Of a stretch of 64,000 nucleotides of DNA, positions 43,924 through 53,850 are shown piece by piece. Positions within the stretch are counted from its first letter, which is position 1, and every line of letters begins with the position of its first letter. The notes beneath the pieces were generated by a model that was not told the origin of the DNA, made no database searches, and worked only from the letters and a program-made list of their open reading frames with translations. The translations under genes and the position numbers were made by a program. The DNA lies in contig NZ_BCTC01000004.1 of NCBI RefSeq assembly GCF_001571085.1, forward strand, positions 62,001 to 126,000, given 5' to 3'. This DNA comes from Azohydromonas lata NBRC 102462. Its GTDB lineage: Bacteria > Pseudomonadota > Gammaproteobacteria > Burkholderiales > Burkholderiaceae_C.

Positions 43924-46432
43924 GTCGGGGGATAGCTCCGGAAGGTCTGGTACAGACGGGGCGCGGCATCCTACACCGCCCCATTCAGCCCCCACGCAGG
44001 GGTTGAGCTTGCTCGCCCTGGCGCTGGCGTGGCTGCTGGGCACGGCCTTGCAACTGCAGCAGCCGCGGCTGTGGGCGCCGGTGGTGGACGCGGCGCTGCT
44101 GCTGGGTGCGCCCCTTTTATGGCTCTCGTGGCGCTGGGCGCGCAGCTCGCGGCTGGTGGGCCGCTGGCGGCTGCTCTTCATGGCGCTGGCGCTGGGCGGT
44201 GCCGCGGCGCTGGGTGCGGCCAATGCCGGCCTGCAGGCCCGCGCGCGGCTGGCCGACGCGTTGCCGCCCGCGCTGGAGCGCCAGGCGGTGGAGCTCACCG
44301 GCGTGGTGGCGGAGCTGCCGCAGGACAGCGCCGAGGGCTTGCGCTTCATCCTGGCGGTGGAGGGCGCGCGTACGCCGGATGGCGCCCCGGCGGCGGTGCC
44401 TTCGCGCGTGTCGCTGTCCTGGAGCCGCAGCGGCCCGGACGAGCCGGCGCTGTCCTCGCCCGGGGTGGAGCTGCGTGCCGGCCAGCGCTGGCGGCTGTGG
44501 GCGCGGCTGCAGGCGCCGCATGCGCTGCTCAACCCGCATGGCTTCGACGGCGAGCTCTGGCTGTTCGAGCGCGGGTTGCGCGCCACGGGCAGCGTGCGCG
44601 GGGAGCCCGCGCAGCCGAGGTTGTTGGCCGAGGGCCAGTGCTGCGACGTGGAGCGCGCGCGCCAGTCGGTGCGCGAGGCCATTGCCGCGCAGGTGAGCGA
44701 CCCGCGCGCTGCCGGCGTGCTCGCCGCGCTGGCCGTGGGCGACCAGGCCGCCATAGAGCGGGCCGACTGGTCGCTGTATCGCGCCTCCGGCACGGCGCAC
44801 CTCATGGCCATCAGCGGGCTGCACATCACGATGTTCGCGTGGCTGGCGGCGCAGGCCGGGGGCGCGCTGTGGCGGCGCAGCGCCGCCCTGTGCCTGTGGC
44901 TGCCCACGCCGTGGGCCGCGCGCGCCTTGGGCGTGCTGCTGGCCGCGGCCTATGCGCTGCTGGCCGGCTGGGGCGTGCCGTCGCAGCGCACGGTGTGGAT
45001 GCTGGGCTGTGCGGCGCTGCTGCACCTGCTCGGGGCCCGCTGGCCCTGGCCGCTGGTGTTGGGTGCGGCGGCCGTGGTGGTGAGCGCGCTGGACCCGTGG
45101 GCGCTGTTGCAGGCCGGGTTCTGGCTGTCCTTTGCCGCTGTTGGGCTGCTCATGGCCTCGGAGCCGGCGCAGCCCGCGGCGGTGGCCCGTGTCGATATCG
45201 ATGCCGATGCGCCGCCAGGCCCGGCACGGCGTGCCCTGGCGCTGCTGCGCGGCGCGGTGCGCACGCAACTCGTGGCCACGGTCGGCCTGGCGCCGCTGAC
45301 GCTGCTGCTCTTTCAGCAGTTCTCGGTGGTTGGGCTGCTGGCCAACCTGGTGGCCATTCCGCTGGTGACACTGGCCGTCACGCCGCTGGCGCTGCTGGGC
45401 GTGCTTTGGGCGCCGCTGTGGAGCGTGGCGGCGGTGCTGCTGTTGGCCCTCAACGCCGTGTTGGCGTGGCTGGTGGGCTTGCCGGGCGCGGTATGGATCA
45501 CAGGCGTGGCGCCGGGGTGGGCGCAGTGGGCGGCGCTGCTGGCCGGGGTACTGGCGGTGGCGCCGCTGCCGTGGCGGCTGCGGCTGCTGGCCGTGCCGCT
45601 GCTGCTGCCGGTGGCGCTGCCGCCGCCGTCAAGGCCGGCGCCGGGCTTCTTCGAAGTGGTGGCGGCGGACGTGGGCCAGGGCAACGCGGTGCTGGTGCGC
45701 ACGCACGCGTCGGTGCTGGTCTACGACAGCGGCCCGCGCTACGGCCCGGGGCGCGACGCGGGCGAGCGCGTGCTCGTCCCGCTGCTGCAGGCCTTGGGCG
45801 AGCGCCGGGTGGACACGCTCGTCATCAGCCATCGCGACATGGACCACGCCGGCGGTGCCGCCTCGCTGCTGCGTGCGCTGCCCGTGGGCGAGCTGCGCAG
45901 CTCGCTGGAAGCGGGTCATGCACTGCTGGCCGCGGGCGTGGCTCACCAGCGCTGCGAGGCCGGCCAGCGCTGGGAGCGCGACGGGGTGCGCTTTGCCGTG
46001 CTGCACCCCCGCGCATCGGACTACGCCGTCGCCAACGCTCGGCCCAATGCCCTGAGCTGCGTGCTGCAGGTGACGGACGCGGCCGGCCGCCGCCTGCTGC
46101 TCTCCGGCGACATCGGTGCGGCGCAGGAAGCCGCGCTGCTGGCGGCCGACGCCGCGGCGCTGCGCAGCGCGCTGCTGCTGGTGCCGCACCACGGCAGCGG
46201 CGGCTCCTCTTCGCCGGCTTTCCTGGACGCCGTGGCGCCGGAAGTGGCCATCGTCCAGGCCGGGCACCACAACCGCTTTGGGCACCCGGCCCCCGACGTG
46301 GTGCAGCGGCTGCGCGATCGGGGCATCGAAATGGTGCAGACGCCGGACTGCGGCGCCTGGCGCTGGCGCGATGGTCAGTCCAGTTGCGAGCGCCTGCTGC
46401 GTCCGCGCTACTGGCGGCACGGTTTGAGCTAG
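43916..46432 (+). CDS. comEC: DNA internalization-related competence protein ComEC/Rec2
   Basis: An 838-residue inner-membrane channel that moves single-stranded DNA into the cytoplasm during transformation. After two or three N-terminal helices comes an OB-like region (VELTGVVAELPQDSAEGLRF), then the Competence domain (SLYRASGTAHLMAISGLHIT, GVPSQRTVWMLGCAALLHLL) with many helices, and a C-terminal metallo-beta-lactamase domain (VAADVGQGNAVLVRTHASVL, VISHRDMDHAGGAASLL, LLVPHHGSGGSSS). The domain order is standard. The first 30 codons (Ser/Gly/Pro-rich) look non-coding, and the true start may be a TTG near 44003 or an ATG at 43922; 43916 is the longest option. Confidence 0.92.
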   Translation: MDMSGDSSGRSGTDGARHPTPPHSAPTQGLSLLALALAWLLGTALQLQQPRLWAPVVDAALLLGAPLLWLSWRWARSSRLVGRWRLLFMALALGGAAALGAANAGLQARARLADALPPALERQAVELTGVVAELPQDSAEGLRFILAVEGARTPDGAPAAVPSRVSLSWSRSGPDEPALSSPGVELRAGQRWRLWARLQAPHALLNPHGFDGELWLFERGLRATGSVRGEPAQPRLLAEGQCCDVERARQSVREAIAAQVSDPRAAGVLAALAVGDQAAIERADWSLYRASGTAHLMAISGLHITMFAWLAAQAGGALWRRSAALCLWLPTPWAARALGVLLAAAYALLAGWGVPSQRTVWMLGCAALLHLLGARWPWPLVLGAAAVVVSALDPWALLQAGFWLSFAAVGLLMASEPAQPAAVARVDIDADAPPGPARRALALLRGAVRTQLVATVGLAPLTLLLFQQFSVVGLLANLVAIPLVTLAVTPLALLGVLWAPLWSVAAVLLLALNAVLAWLVGLPGAVWITGVAPGWAQWAALLAGVLAVAPLPWRLRLLAVPLLLPVALPPPSRPAPGFFEVVAADVGQGNAVLVRTHASVLVYDSGPRYGPGRDAGERVLVPLLQALGERRVDTLVISHRDMDHAGGAASLLRALPVGELRSSLEAGHALLAAGVAHQRCEAGQRWERDGVRFAVLHPRASDYAVANARPNALSCVLQVTDAAGRRLLLSGDIGAAQEAALLAADAAALRSALLLVPHHGSGGSSSPAFLDAVAPEVAIVQAGHHNRFGHPAPDVVQRLRDRGIEMVQTPDCGAWRWRDGQSSCERLLRPRYWRHGLS

Positions 46433-46546
46433 TGCAACCCTCCCGGCCCTGGGCGAGGCAACCGCCCAACGGCCACCGCTCCGGAATAACCCGGGTGCGA
46501 GAATTCAGAATCAACTCTTCCTAGCCATACGAGAGGGAACGCCGTC

Positions 46547-49500
46547 GTGTCCATCCATGTCGCGCTGCACCACGTCACGCACTACCGCTACGACCGCCGC
46601 GTGGGCTTGTCGCCGCAGCTGGTGCGCCTGCGCCCCGCGCCGCACTGCCGTACGCCGATCCTGAGCTACTCCTTGCGGGTCGAGCCCGCCGAGCACTTCA
46701 TCAACTGGCAGCAGGACCCGTTTGCCAACTACATCGCCCGCCTGGTGTTCCCGGAAACCACGACGGAGTTCAAGGTCACGGTCGATCTCGTGGCCGAGAT
46801 GTCGGTCTACAACCCCTTCGACTTCTTCCTGGAGCCGCAGGCCGAGAAGTTTCCCTTCGAGTACGCGGCCGAGGCCAAGCCGGACCTCGTGCCCTACCTC
46901 AAGACGCTGGAGTCCAGCCCCAGGCTGGACGCCTTCGTGGAAAGCATTTCCCGCGAACCGCAGCCCACGGTGAACTTCCTGGTCGCGCTCAACCAGCGCG
47001 TGCAGGAGGAGGTGGGCTACCTCATTCGCCTGGAGCCCGGCGTGCAGACGCCGGAAGAGACGCTGGAAAAGCGCAGCGGCTCCTGCCGCGACTCGGCCTG
47101 GCTGCTGGTGCAGGTGCTGCGCCGCCTGGGCCTGGCGGCGCGCTTCGTCTCCGGCTACCTGATCCAGCTCGTCCCGGACGTGAAGTCGCTGGACGGCCCC
47201 TCGGGCGCCGAGACCGACTTCACAGACCTGCACGCCTGGTGCGAGGTCTTCCTGCCCGGCGCGGGCTGGATCGGCCTGGACCCGACCTCGGGGCTGCTGG
47301 CCGGCGAAGGCCACATTCCCGTGGCCTGCACGCCTGAGCCCTCGACGGCGGCGCCCGTCTCCGGCGCGGTGGACAAGTGCGAGGTGGAGTTCGAGCACCT
47401 CATGGCGCTCACCCGCGTCCACGAGTCGCCTCGCGTCACCAAGCCCTACACCGAGGAGCAGTGGAGCGGCCTGGTCGAGCTGGGCCGCCGGGTGGATGAG
47501 CAACTGCAGGCGCAGGACGTGCGGCTGACCATGGGTGGCGAGCCCACCTTCGTCTCCGTGGACGACCGCGACGGCGCCGAGTGGAACACCGACGCCATGG
47601 GCCCCACCAAGCGCGGCCGTGCCATCGAGCTGCTGCACCGGCTGCACGGCGAGTACGGGCGCGGCGGCTTCCTGCACTTCGGCCAGGGCAAGTGGTATCC
47701 GGGCGAGCAACTGCCGCGCTGGGCCATGACCATCGCCTGGCGCGCCGACGGCCAGCCGGCGTGGAACGACCCCTCGCTGTTTGCCGACGAGCGCGAGCCG
47801 CAGCCCTACACGGCCGACGACGCGCAGCGCTTCATCACGCGGCTGGCGTCGCGGCTGGCGGTCAACGCCGCCCACGTCATGCCTGGCTTCGAGGACGCCT
47901 GGTACCACTTGTGGCGCGAGCGCCGGCTGCCGGTGAACGTCGATCCCCTGGACTCCAAGCTGGACGACGAGCTGGAGCGCGTGCGCCTGCGCCGCGTCTT
48001 CGCCAAGGGTCTGGATGCCGTCACCGGCTACGCGCTGCCCGTCAAGCGCGAGAGCGCCGGCTGGGCCAGCGGCCCGTGGTTCCTGCGCGACGAGCGGCTG
48101 TACCTGCTGCCCGGCGACTCGCCCATGGGTTTCCGGTTGCCGCTGGACTCGCTGCCCTGGGCCTCCGAAGAGGACAAGCAGCAGGACTTCATGCCCGACC
48201 CGTTCGCGGCGCGCGGGCCTTTGCCCGCAAGCGGGGCGGCGTCGGCGCCGCTGGCGCAACCCCATCCGCACCAGCCCGGCTATGACGCGCACCGCAGCGG
48301 CGCCGGTTGGGCCGAGGGCGGCGTGGTCGCGCTGCAAGGCCAGCCCTGGCCCGGCGACGTGCAGGACGCCGGCCTGGCCGCCGCGGGCGGCATGGGGGGC
48401 GGCGCTGCCGGCGGCGATGGCCTGGGGCAGGGCACGGGCGTGCTGGGGGCGGACGGCGGCTTTGCCGCCACTTCGGCCTCCGCGCAGCACGGCATGCCGG
48501 GGCGGCAGGAGTCGGCCGGCTGGATCACGCGCACGGCGCTGTGCGTGGAAGTGCGTGACCCGGCGCGGGCCAACGGGCCCAAGGCCGAGGTGGCGTCCAA
48601 GGCCACCACGGGGGCCATCTACATCTTCATGCCGCCGCTGCAGCACCTGGAGCACTACCTGGAGCTGCTGGGCCACGTCGAGGCCACGGCCAAGGAGCTG
48701 GGCGTGCGCATCGTGCTGGAGGGCTACGGCGCCCCGCGCGACCCGCGTTTGAAGATCCTGCAGGTCACGCCGGACCCGGGCGTGATCGAGGTGAACATCC
48801 ACCCGGCCGAGCGCTGGGACGACCTGGTCGCCCACACCGAATTCCTCTACGACGCGGCGCACCACAGCCGGCTGTCCACCGAGAAGTTCATGCTGGACGG
48901 CCGCCACACCGGCACCGGCGGCGGCAACCACCTGGTGCTGGGCGGCGCCACGCCAGCAGACAGCCCCTTCCTGCGCCGGCCGGACCTGCTGGCCAGCCTG
49001 CTGACCTACTGGCACAACCACCCCAGCCTGAGCTATTTGTTCAGCGGCCTCTTCATTGGCCCCACCAGCCAGGCGCCGCGCTTCGACGAGGCGCGCGACG
49101 ACCAGGTCTATGAAATCGAGATCGCCCTGGCCGAGCTGGAGCGCCAGAACGCCGGCCCGGCGGGCGTGCCGCCGTGGCTGGTGGACCGCCTGTTCCGCAA
49201 CCTGCTGATCGACGTCACCGGCAACACGCACCGGGCCGAGTTCTGCATAGACAAGCTCTATTCGCCGGACGGCCCAACCGGCCGGCTGGGTCTGCTGGAG
49301 TTGCGCGCGTTCGAGATGCCGCCGCATGCGCGCATGAGCCTGGCGCAGCAACTGCTGCTGCGCGCGCTGGTGGCGTGGTTCTGGCGCGAGCCCTACCGCG
49401 GCCGCGGCGACACGCGGCTCACGCGCTGGGGCACGGCGCTGCACGACCGCTTCACGCTGCCGACCTTCGTGCGCATGGACTTCGAGGACGTGCTGGCCGA

Positions 49501-50104
49501 CCTGCGCGGCGCGGGCCTGGCCTTCGACGGCGCCTGGTTTGGGCCGCACTTCGAGTTCCGCTTCCCCGTCATCGGCGCCATGGCTACGCAGGGCATGGAG
49601 CTGGAGCTGCGCACGGCGCTGGAGCCCTGGCATGTCATGGGCGAGGAGGGCTTCGCAGGCGGCACGGTGCGCTACGTGGACTCGTCGCTGGAGCGGCTGG
49701 AGGTCAAGGTCACGGGGCTCAACGGCAACCGGCACGTCGTCACCGTCAACGGCCGCGCGCTGCCGCTGCAGCCCACGGGGCGCGTGGGCGAGTTCGTCTG
49801 CGGCGTGCGCTACCGCGCGTGGCAGCCGCCGTCGGCACTGCACCCGACTATTGGCGTGCACGCGCCGCTGACCTTCGACCTCGTGGACCGCTGGGCCTCG
49901 CGCTCCGTGGGCGGCTGCCGCTACCACGTGGCGCATCCGGGCGGGCGCAACTACTCGACCTTCCCGGTCAACGCCTACGAGGCCGAGAGCCGCCGCCTGG
50001 CCCGCTTCTTCAAGCTGGAGCACACGCCGGGCCGCATGCAGGTCTCGCCGGCGCGGCCCAGCCTGGAGTTCCCGTTCACGCTGGATTTGCGCATGCCGGG
50101 TTGA
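46547..50104 (+). CDS. Large transglutaminase-like protein with DUF2126
   Basis: A 1185-residue cytoplasmic protein. Residues 1-290 are a bacterial transglutaminase module: an N-terminal beta domain (HHVTHYRYDRRVGLSPQLVR) and a catalytic core with RSGSCRDSAWLLVQVLRRLG (Cys), DLHAWCEVFLPGAGWIGLDP (His and Asp). The DUF2126 region covers the rest, with TMGGEPTFVSVDDRDGAEWN and HTGTGGGNHLVLGGATPADS. A Gly/Ala-rich linker near residues 600-650 may be a hinge. The DUF2126 fold is related to amidoligase-like enzymes in published family analyses. The start is a GTG at 46547, with GAGAGGGAA about 8 nt upstream. First gene of a five-gene operon. Confidence 0.85.
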   Translation: MSIHVALHHVTHYRYDRRVGLSPQLVRLRPAPHCRTPILSYSLRVEPAEHFINWQQDPFANYIARLVFPETTTEFKVTVDLVAEMSVYNPFDFFLEPQAEKFPFEYAAEAKPDLVPYLKTLESSPRLDAFVESISREPQPTVNFLVALNQRVQEEVGYLIRLEPGVQTPEETLEKRSGSCRDSAWLLVQVLRRLGLAARFVSGYLIQLVPDVKSLDGPSGAETDFTDLHAWCEVFLPGAGWIGLDPTSGLLAGEGHIPVACTPEPSTAAPVSGAVDKCEVEFEHLMALTRVHESPRVTKPYTEEQWSGLVELGRRVDEQLQAQDVRLTMGGEPTFVSVDDRDGAEWNTDAMGPTKRGRAIELLHRLHGEYGRGGFLHFGQGKWYPGEQLPRWAMTIAWRADGQPAWNDPSLFADEREPQPYTADDAQRFITRLASRLAVNAAHVMPGFEDAWYHLWRERRLPVNVDPLDSKLDDELERVRLRRVFAKGLDAVTGYALPVKRESAGWASGPWFLRDERLYLLPGDSPMGFRLPLDSLPWASEEDKQQDFMPDPFAARGPLPASGAASAPLAQPHPHQPGYDAHRSGAGWAEGGVVALQGQPWPGDVQDAGLAAAGGMGGGAAGGDGLGQGTGVLGADGGFAATSASAQHGMPGRQESAGWITRTALCVEVRDPARANGPKAEVASKATTGAIYIFMPPLQHLEHYLELLGHVEATAKELGVRIVLEGYGAPRDPRLKILQVTPDPGVIEVNIHPAERWDDLVAHTEFLYDAAHHSRLSTEKFMLDGRHTGTGGGNHLVLGGATPADSPFLRRPDLLASLLTYWHNHPSLSYLFSGLFIGPTSQAPRFDEARDDQVYEIEIALAELERQNAGPAGVPPWLVDRLFRNLLIDVTGNTHRAEFCIDKLYSPDGPTGRLGLLELRAFEMPPHARMSLAQQLLLRALVAWFWREPYRGRGDTRLTRWGTALHDRFTLPTFVRMDFEDVLADLRGAGLAFDGAWFGPHFEFRFPVIGAMATQGMELELRTALEPWHVMGEEGFAGGTVRYVDSSLERLEVKVTGLNGNRHVVTVNGRALPLQPTGRVGEFVCGVRYRAWQPPSALHPTIGVHAPLTFDLVDRWASRSVGGCRYHVAHPGGRNYSTFPVNAYEAESRRLARFFKLEHTPGRMQVSPARPSLEFPFTLDLRMPG

Positions 50105-50108
50105 GGCG

Positions 50109-52604
50109 ATGAGAGTCGCCACCCCGCGCACCCGTCCGCGCACGGTGGCCAGCGCTGCGGACTGGCTCACGCGTCTGCCCCCGTCCGGCACGCTGGACGA
50201 GTGGCGCGCGCCGGACCGCAACCTGAGCCCCTCGTGGCAGAAGCTGCTGGCCTCGCTGCCGGCGCGGCCGCAGGCCTTCGGCGCCGAGCTGCAGCGCCGC
50301 GCGCAGCAGCTCGCGCAGCAACTGCGCGCCGACGCCATCACGCACAACGTGCACGGCACGGAGCAATCGCTGCCCTGGGCGCCGGAGCTGCTGCCGCTGG
50401 TCATGGAGCCCGCCGATTGGGCCGCCATAGAGCGCGGCGTGGCGCAGCGCGCGCAGCTCCTGCAGCTCATGCTGGCCGACCTCTACGGCGGGCGGCAGCA
50501 CCTGCTCAAGCGCGGGCTGCTGCCGCCGTCGCTGCTGTTTCGCCACCCGGGCTACCTGCGGCCGCTGAACGGCTTCTCGCCGCCGGGCGGGCTGTACCTG
50601 CACGTCGTCTCCTTCGAGCTGGCACGCGGCCCCGACGGGCGCTGGTGGGTGACCTCGCAACGCACGCAGACGGCCGCGGGCCTGGGCCACGTGCTGCAGC
50701 ACCGGCTGATCGTGTCGCGGCTCTTCCCCGAGGCCTTCGAGCAGTTGCGGGTGCAGCACATGGCCTCGACCTACCGGCGGCTGCTGCAGTCGCTGCGCGG
50801 GCAGGCGGCCATGGCGGCCGCGGACGCGCATCCGCGCCTGGCGGTGCTCACCGCCGGGCCGGACGCGCCGGGCTACTTCGAGCACGCCTATCTGGCGCGC
50901 TACCTGGGCCTGCCGCTGGTGGAGGGCGGCGACCTCACGGTGCGCGGCGAGCGGCTGTACGCCAAGATGCTCGAAGGGCTGGCGCCCGTGCACGGGCTGC
51001 TGCGCATGATCGACGACAACCAGTGCGACCCGCTGGAGCTCGACGAGCGCCAGGGCTGCTACGGCGTGCCGGGGCTGCTGCAGGTGCTGCGTGCCGGACG
51101 GCTGGCGCTGGCCAATGCGCCGGGCAGCGGCTTCCTGGAGTCGCCGGCCCTGTCCGGTTTCCTGCCCGGCATCGCGCAGTCGCTGCTGGGCCAGCCGCTG
51201 CTGCTGCCTTCGCTGGCGTCGTGGTGGTGCGGCGAGGCCGCTGCCTGGGAAAGCGTGCGGCCACATTTGCCAAAACTGTGCATGCGCCCCAGTCTGGGGC
51301 CTGATGTTGGTGCGCTGCGCCCTGAGGGTGGGCGCATCGAGGAGGATCCGGAGGCCTGGACGCTGCAGGAGCGCCCCGGCCGGTCACAAGCGCTGCGCTG
51401 GCGGGAAGGGCGGCTGGAGGGCGTGCCGGTTGGGCTGCGCGTCTACGCCGTGGCCGACGGCACGGGCAACTGGCAGGTGCTGCCCGGCGGGTTTGGGCGC
51501 GTGCATGCCGATGCCGACGAGCCCTTGCTGCCCGCGCGCGGCAGCGCCATGGACCTGTGGGTGCGCACCGACGGCACGGTGGACACCTTCAGCATGCTCA
51601 CCGGGCGGTTGAGCGTGGACGACATCCTGGCCCGTCGCGGCCCCGTGGCCAGCCGCACCGCCGAGAGCCTGTACTGGTTGGGCCGCTACACCGAGCGCAC
51701 CGAACAGGCCGTGCGCCTGGCGCGCGCGGCGCTGCAGCGCAGCACGGGCACGGAGCTGCCGGCGCCCGTGCAGCGCGCGCTGCGCGTGCTGCTGCAGCGC
51801 GCGGGGCTGTTGGGCAGCGGCGGCGTCGCGCCTTCGCGCGCGGTGCTGCGGCGCTCGCTGCTCAAGGCCTTGGGCGAGGAAAGCGGCCTGGGCTGGCTGC
51901 TCACGGCGCTGTCACGCTCGGCGGGCAGCCTGCGCGAGCGGCTGTCGCCTGAGCAGTGGGGCCTGATGCGCAGCATGGGCCAGGACTTGCGCGCCACGCT
52001 GCGGCCCGCGGACAAGGCCGCACCCACCACCAACGAGGTGCTGCGCGCGCTGGACGAGCTGGCGGTGCAACTGGCGGCGGTCACCGGCGCGCAGTCCGAC
52101 CGCATGACGCGCGACCACGGCTGGCGGCTGCTGACCGTGGGCCGCCACGTGGAGCGCCTGGTAAGCCACGCCACGCAGTTCGGCGTGCTGCTGCGCGAAG
52201 GGGCGCTGGCCGACGCCGAGGGCAACGCGCTGCTGCTGGAGCTCTACGACTCCACCATCACCTTCCGCGCCCGCTACCAGCGCCACCAGGACCTGCTGGC
52301 GCTGGTGGACCTGCTGGTGCTGGACGACAACAACCCGCGCGCCTGGGCCTGCATCCTGCGCCGGCTGCGCACCGAGCTGCGCAAGCTGCCCATCGCCGCC
52401 GACGTGGCCGACGAGCTGCTTTCCGGGTTGCCCGCACAGGGCCCGGGCCTGACACTGCAGACGCTGCGCGGCTTGGACGACGAGGCGCTGCGCCGCCGCC
52501 TGGACGCGCTGGCCGCGCAGCTGGCCGACGCCGGGGCGCAGCTCTCCGACGACATCGGCAAGCGCTTCTTCGCCCACGTCAGCGACCCGCTGCAAAAGCC
52601 ATGA
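50109..52604 (+). CDS. Circularly permuted ATP-grasp / alpha-E fusion protein
   Basis: An 831-residue fusion. The first part (about residues 1-500) is the circularly permuted ATP-grasp family: LLQLMLADLYGGRQHLLKRG, GLYLHVVSFELARGPDGRWW, PGYFEHAYLARYLGLPLVEG, MIDDNQCDPLELDERQG. The second part is an alpha-E domain (SRTAESLYWLGRYTERTEQA, ILRRLRTELRKLP). The same two folds occur as separate genes at 53851 and 55308. Such ATP-grasp enzymes are predicted to form amide bonds between a peptide and another group; no substrate is known to me. It begins 4 nt after the previous stop and ends with a 4-nt overlap to the next gene. Confidence 0.87.
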   Translation: MRVATPRTRPRTVASAADWLTRLPPSGTLDEWRAPDRNLSPSWQKLLASLPARPQAFGAELQRRAQQLAQQLRADAITHNVHGTEQSLPWAPELLPLVMEPADWAAIERGVAQRAQLLQLMLADLYGGRQHLLKRGLLPPSLLFRHPGYLRPLNGFSPPGGLYLHVVSFELARGPDGRWWVTSQRTQTAAGLGHVLQHRLIVSRLFPEAFEQLRVQHMASTYRRLLQSLRGQAAMAAADAHPRLAVLTAGPDAPGYFEHAYLARYLGLPLVEGGDLTVRGERLYAKMLEGLAPVHGLLRMIDDNQCDPLELDERQGCYGVPGLLQVLRAGRLALANAPGSGFLESPALSGFLPGIAQSLLGQPLLLPSLASWWCGEAAAWESVRPHLPKLCMRPSLGPDVGALRPEGGRIEEDPEAWTLQERPGRSQALRWREGRLEGVPVGLRVYAVADGTGNWQVLPGGFGRVHADADEPLLPARGSAMDLWVRTDGTVDTFSMLTGRLSVDDILARRGPVASRTAESLYWLGRYTERTEQAVRLARAALQRSTGTELPAPVQRALRVLLQRAGLLGSGGVAPSRAVLRRSLLKALGEESGLGWLLTALSRSAGSLRERLSPEQWGLMRSMGQDLRATLRPADKAAPTTNEVLRALDELAVQLAAVTGAQSDRMTRDHGWRLLTVGRHVERLVSHATQFGVLLREGALADAEGNALLLELYDSTITFRARYQRHQDLLALVDLLVLDDNNPRAWACILRRLRTELRKLPIAADVADELLSGLPAQGPGLTLQTLRGLDDEALRRRLDALAAQLADAGAQLSDDIGKRFFAHVSDPLQKP

Positions 52605-53755
52605 GCACCCGACCCGAATCCGAGCCGGCAGCGCCCGCGCCGTCCGACGCCGAGCCCGGCGCGCCTGCGGCCGTGGAGGCGGTTGCCGCCGCACCCGCGC
52701 CCGGAACTCCCGCCGCGGACCCTGCCGGTGCGGCCGTGCCCGCCGTGGCGTCCGCGCCCACGGTCGACGCCGCTGCGAAGGCCGAGGAAACGCCCGCGGC
52801 CGAGCCGCCGCATTTGGGCCTGGCCGTGGAGCACGTCACCGAGTACCACTACGGCAGCGCGGTGGAGCTGGCGCAGCACGTGGCCTGGCTGCGCCCGCGC
52901 GAGGAGCCCTGGCAGCAGTTGCAGGAGTTCGACCTGCGCATAGAGCCGCCGCCGGACCACGCGCGCGAGGACATGGACCGTCACGGCAACCCGCGGCTGC
53001 TGTTCAGCCTGGCGCGAGCGCACGATGCGCTGCAGGTGCGCGCGCGCAGCCGGGTGCGGCTGCACCCGCGTGGTGCGTCGCTGCAGCCCTCGGCCTCCCA
53101 GCCTTGGGAGGCGGTGGCGCGGCGGCTGCGCTTTCGCGCGGGCTGGACCTGGGAGCCGGCGGCGGAGTTCACCGCCTGGTCGCCCTTCGTCCCGCGCCTG
53201 CCGGCGTTGCGCGAGTACGCCGCGCCCAGCTTCACGCCTGGCCGGCCGCTGGCCGAGGCCGCCATCGAGCTGATGGAGCGCGTGCACGACGAGTTCGAGT
53301 ACCGCAGCGCCAGCACCCAGATCGACACGCCGCTGGCCGAGGTGCTGCAGCGCCGCCGCGGCGTGTGCCAGGACTTTGCGCACGTGCTGGTGGGCGCGCT
53401 GCGCGCCATGGGGCTGGCCGCGCGCTACGTCAGCGGCTACCTGCTCACGCGCCCGCCGCCGGGGCGCCCGGCGCTGGTGGGCGCCGACGCCTCGCACGCG
53501 TGGGCCGCGGTGTGGTGCCCGCGCGCCTATGCCGACGAGGATGCCAACGGCGCGTGGCTGGAGCTGGACCCGACCAACCGCGTCGTCCCGGACATCGAGC
53601 ACCTGCGCGTGGCCGTTGGGCGCGACTTCGGCGACGTCACGCCGCTGCGCGGCGTCATACGCGGCGGCGGCTCGCATACGCTGGGCGTGCGCGTGCATAC
53701 CGTGCGCTGGGGCAAGGCCGGCGAAGAGGCCGCGGCCGACACTGAAGTGGTTTGA
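52601..53755 (+). CDS. Transglutaminase family protein with Ala/Pro-rich N-terminal extension
   Basis: A 384-residue protein. Residues 1-68 are an Ala/Pro/Glu-rich low-complexity stretch with no signal peptide. The transglutaminase part then starts (GLAVEHVTEYHYGSAVELAQ) and has RRGVCQDFAHVLVGALRAMG (Cys), ASHAWAAVWCPR (His) and WLELDPTNRVVPD (Asp), the full triad. It may cleave or transfer amide-linked groups made by the ATP-grasp enzymes around it. The start overlaps the previous stop (ATGA). The repetitive N-terminal extension is odd for the family and may not be conserved. Confidence 0.87.
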   Translation: MSTRPESEPAAPAPSDAEPGAPAAVEAVAAAPAPGTPAADPAGAAVPAVASAPTVDAAAKAEETPAAEPPHLGLAVEHVTEYHYGSAVELAQHVAWLRPREEPWQQLQEFDLRIEPPPDHAREDMDRHGNPRLLFSLARAHDALQVRARSRVRLHPRGASLQPSASQPWEAVARRLRFRAGWTWEPAAEFTAWSPFVPRLPALREYAAPSFTPGRPLAEAAIELMERVHDEFEYRSASTQIDTPLAEVLQRRRGVCQDFAHVLVGALRAMGLAARYVSGYLLTRPPPGRPALVGADASHAWAAVWCPRAYADEDANGAWLELDPTNRVVPDIEHLRVAVGRDFGDVTPLRGVIRGGGSHTLGVRVHTVRWGKAGEEAAADTEVV

Positions 53756-53850
53756 AGCGGCATGTCGCATGCCGCTCCAGCGTGTGCCCGCGCTGCGGGT
53801 GAGGCCGTGGCACACAAGTTGCGAAAGCGCTGCAGGAAGGAGCCAGAACG

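Noticed and set aside
46511-50470. A 1319-codon antisense frame opposite the DUF2126 gene
   Set aside because: Low-complexity product; the sense strand encodes a complete transglutaminase with catalytic residues.
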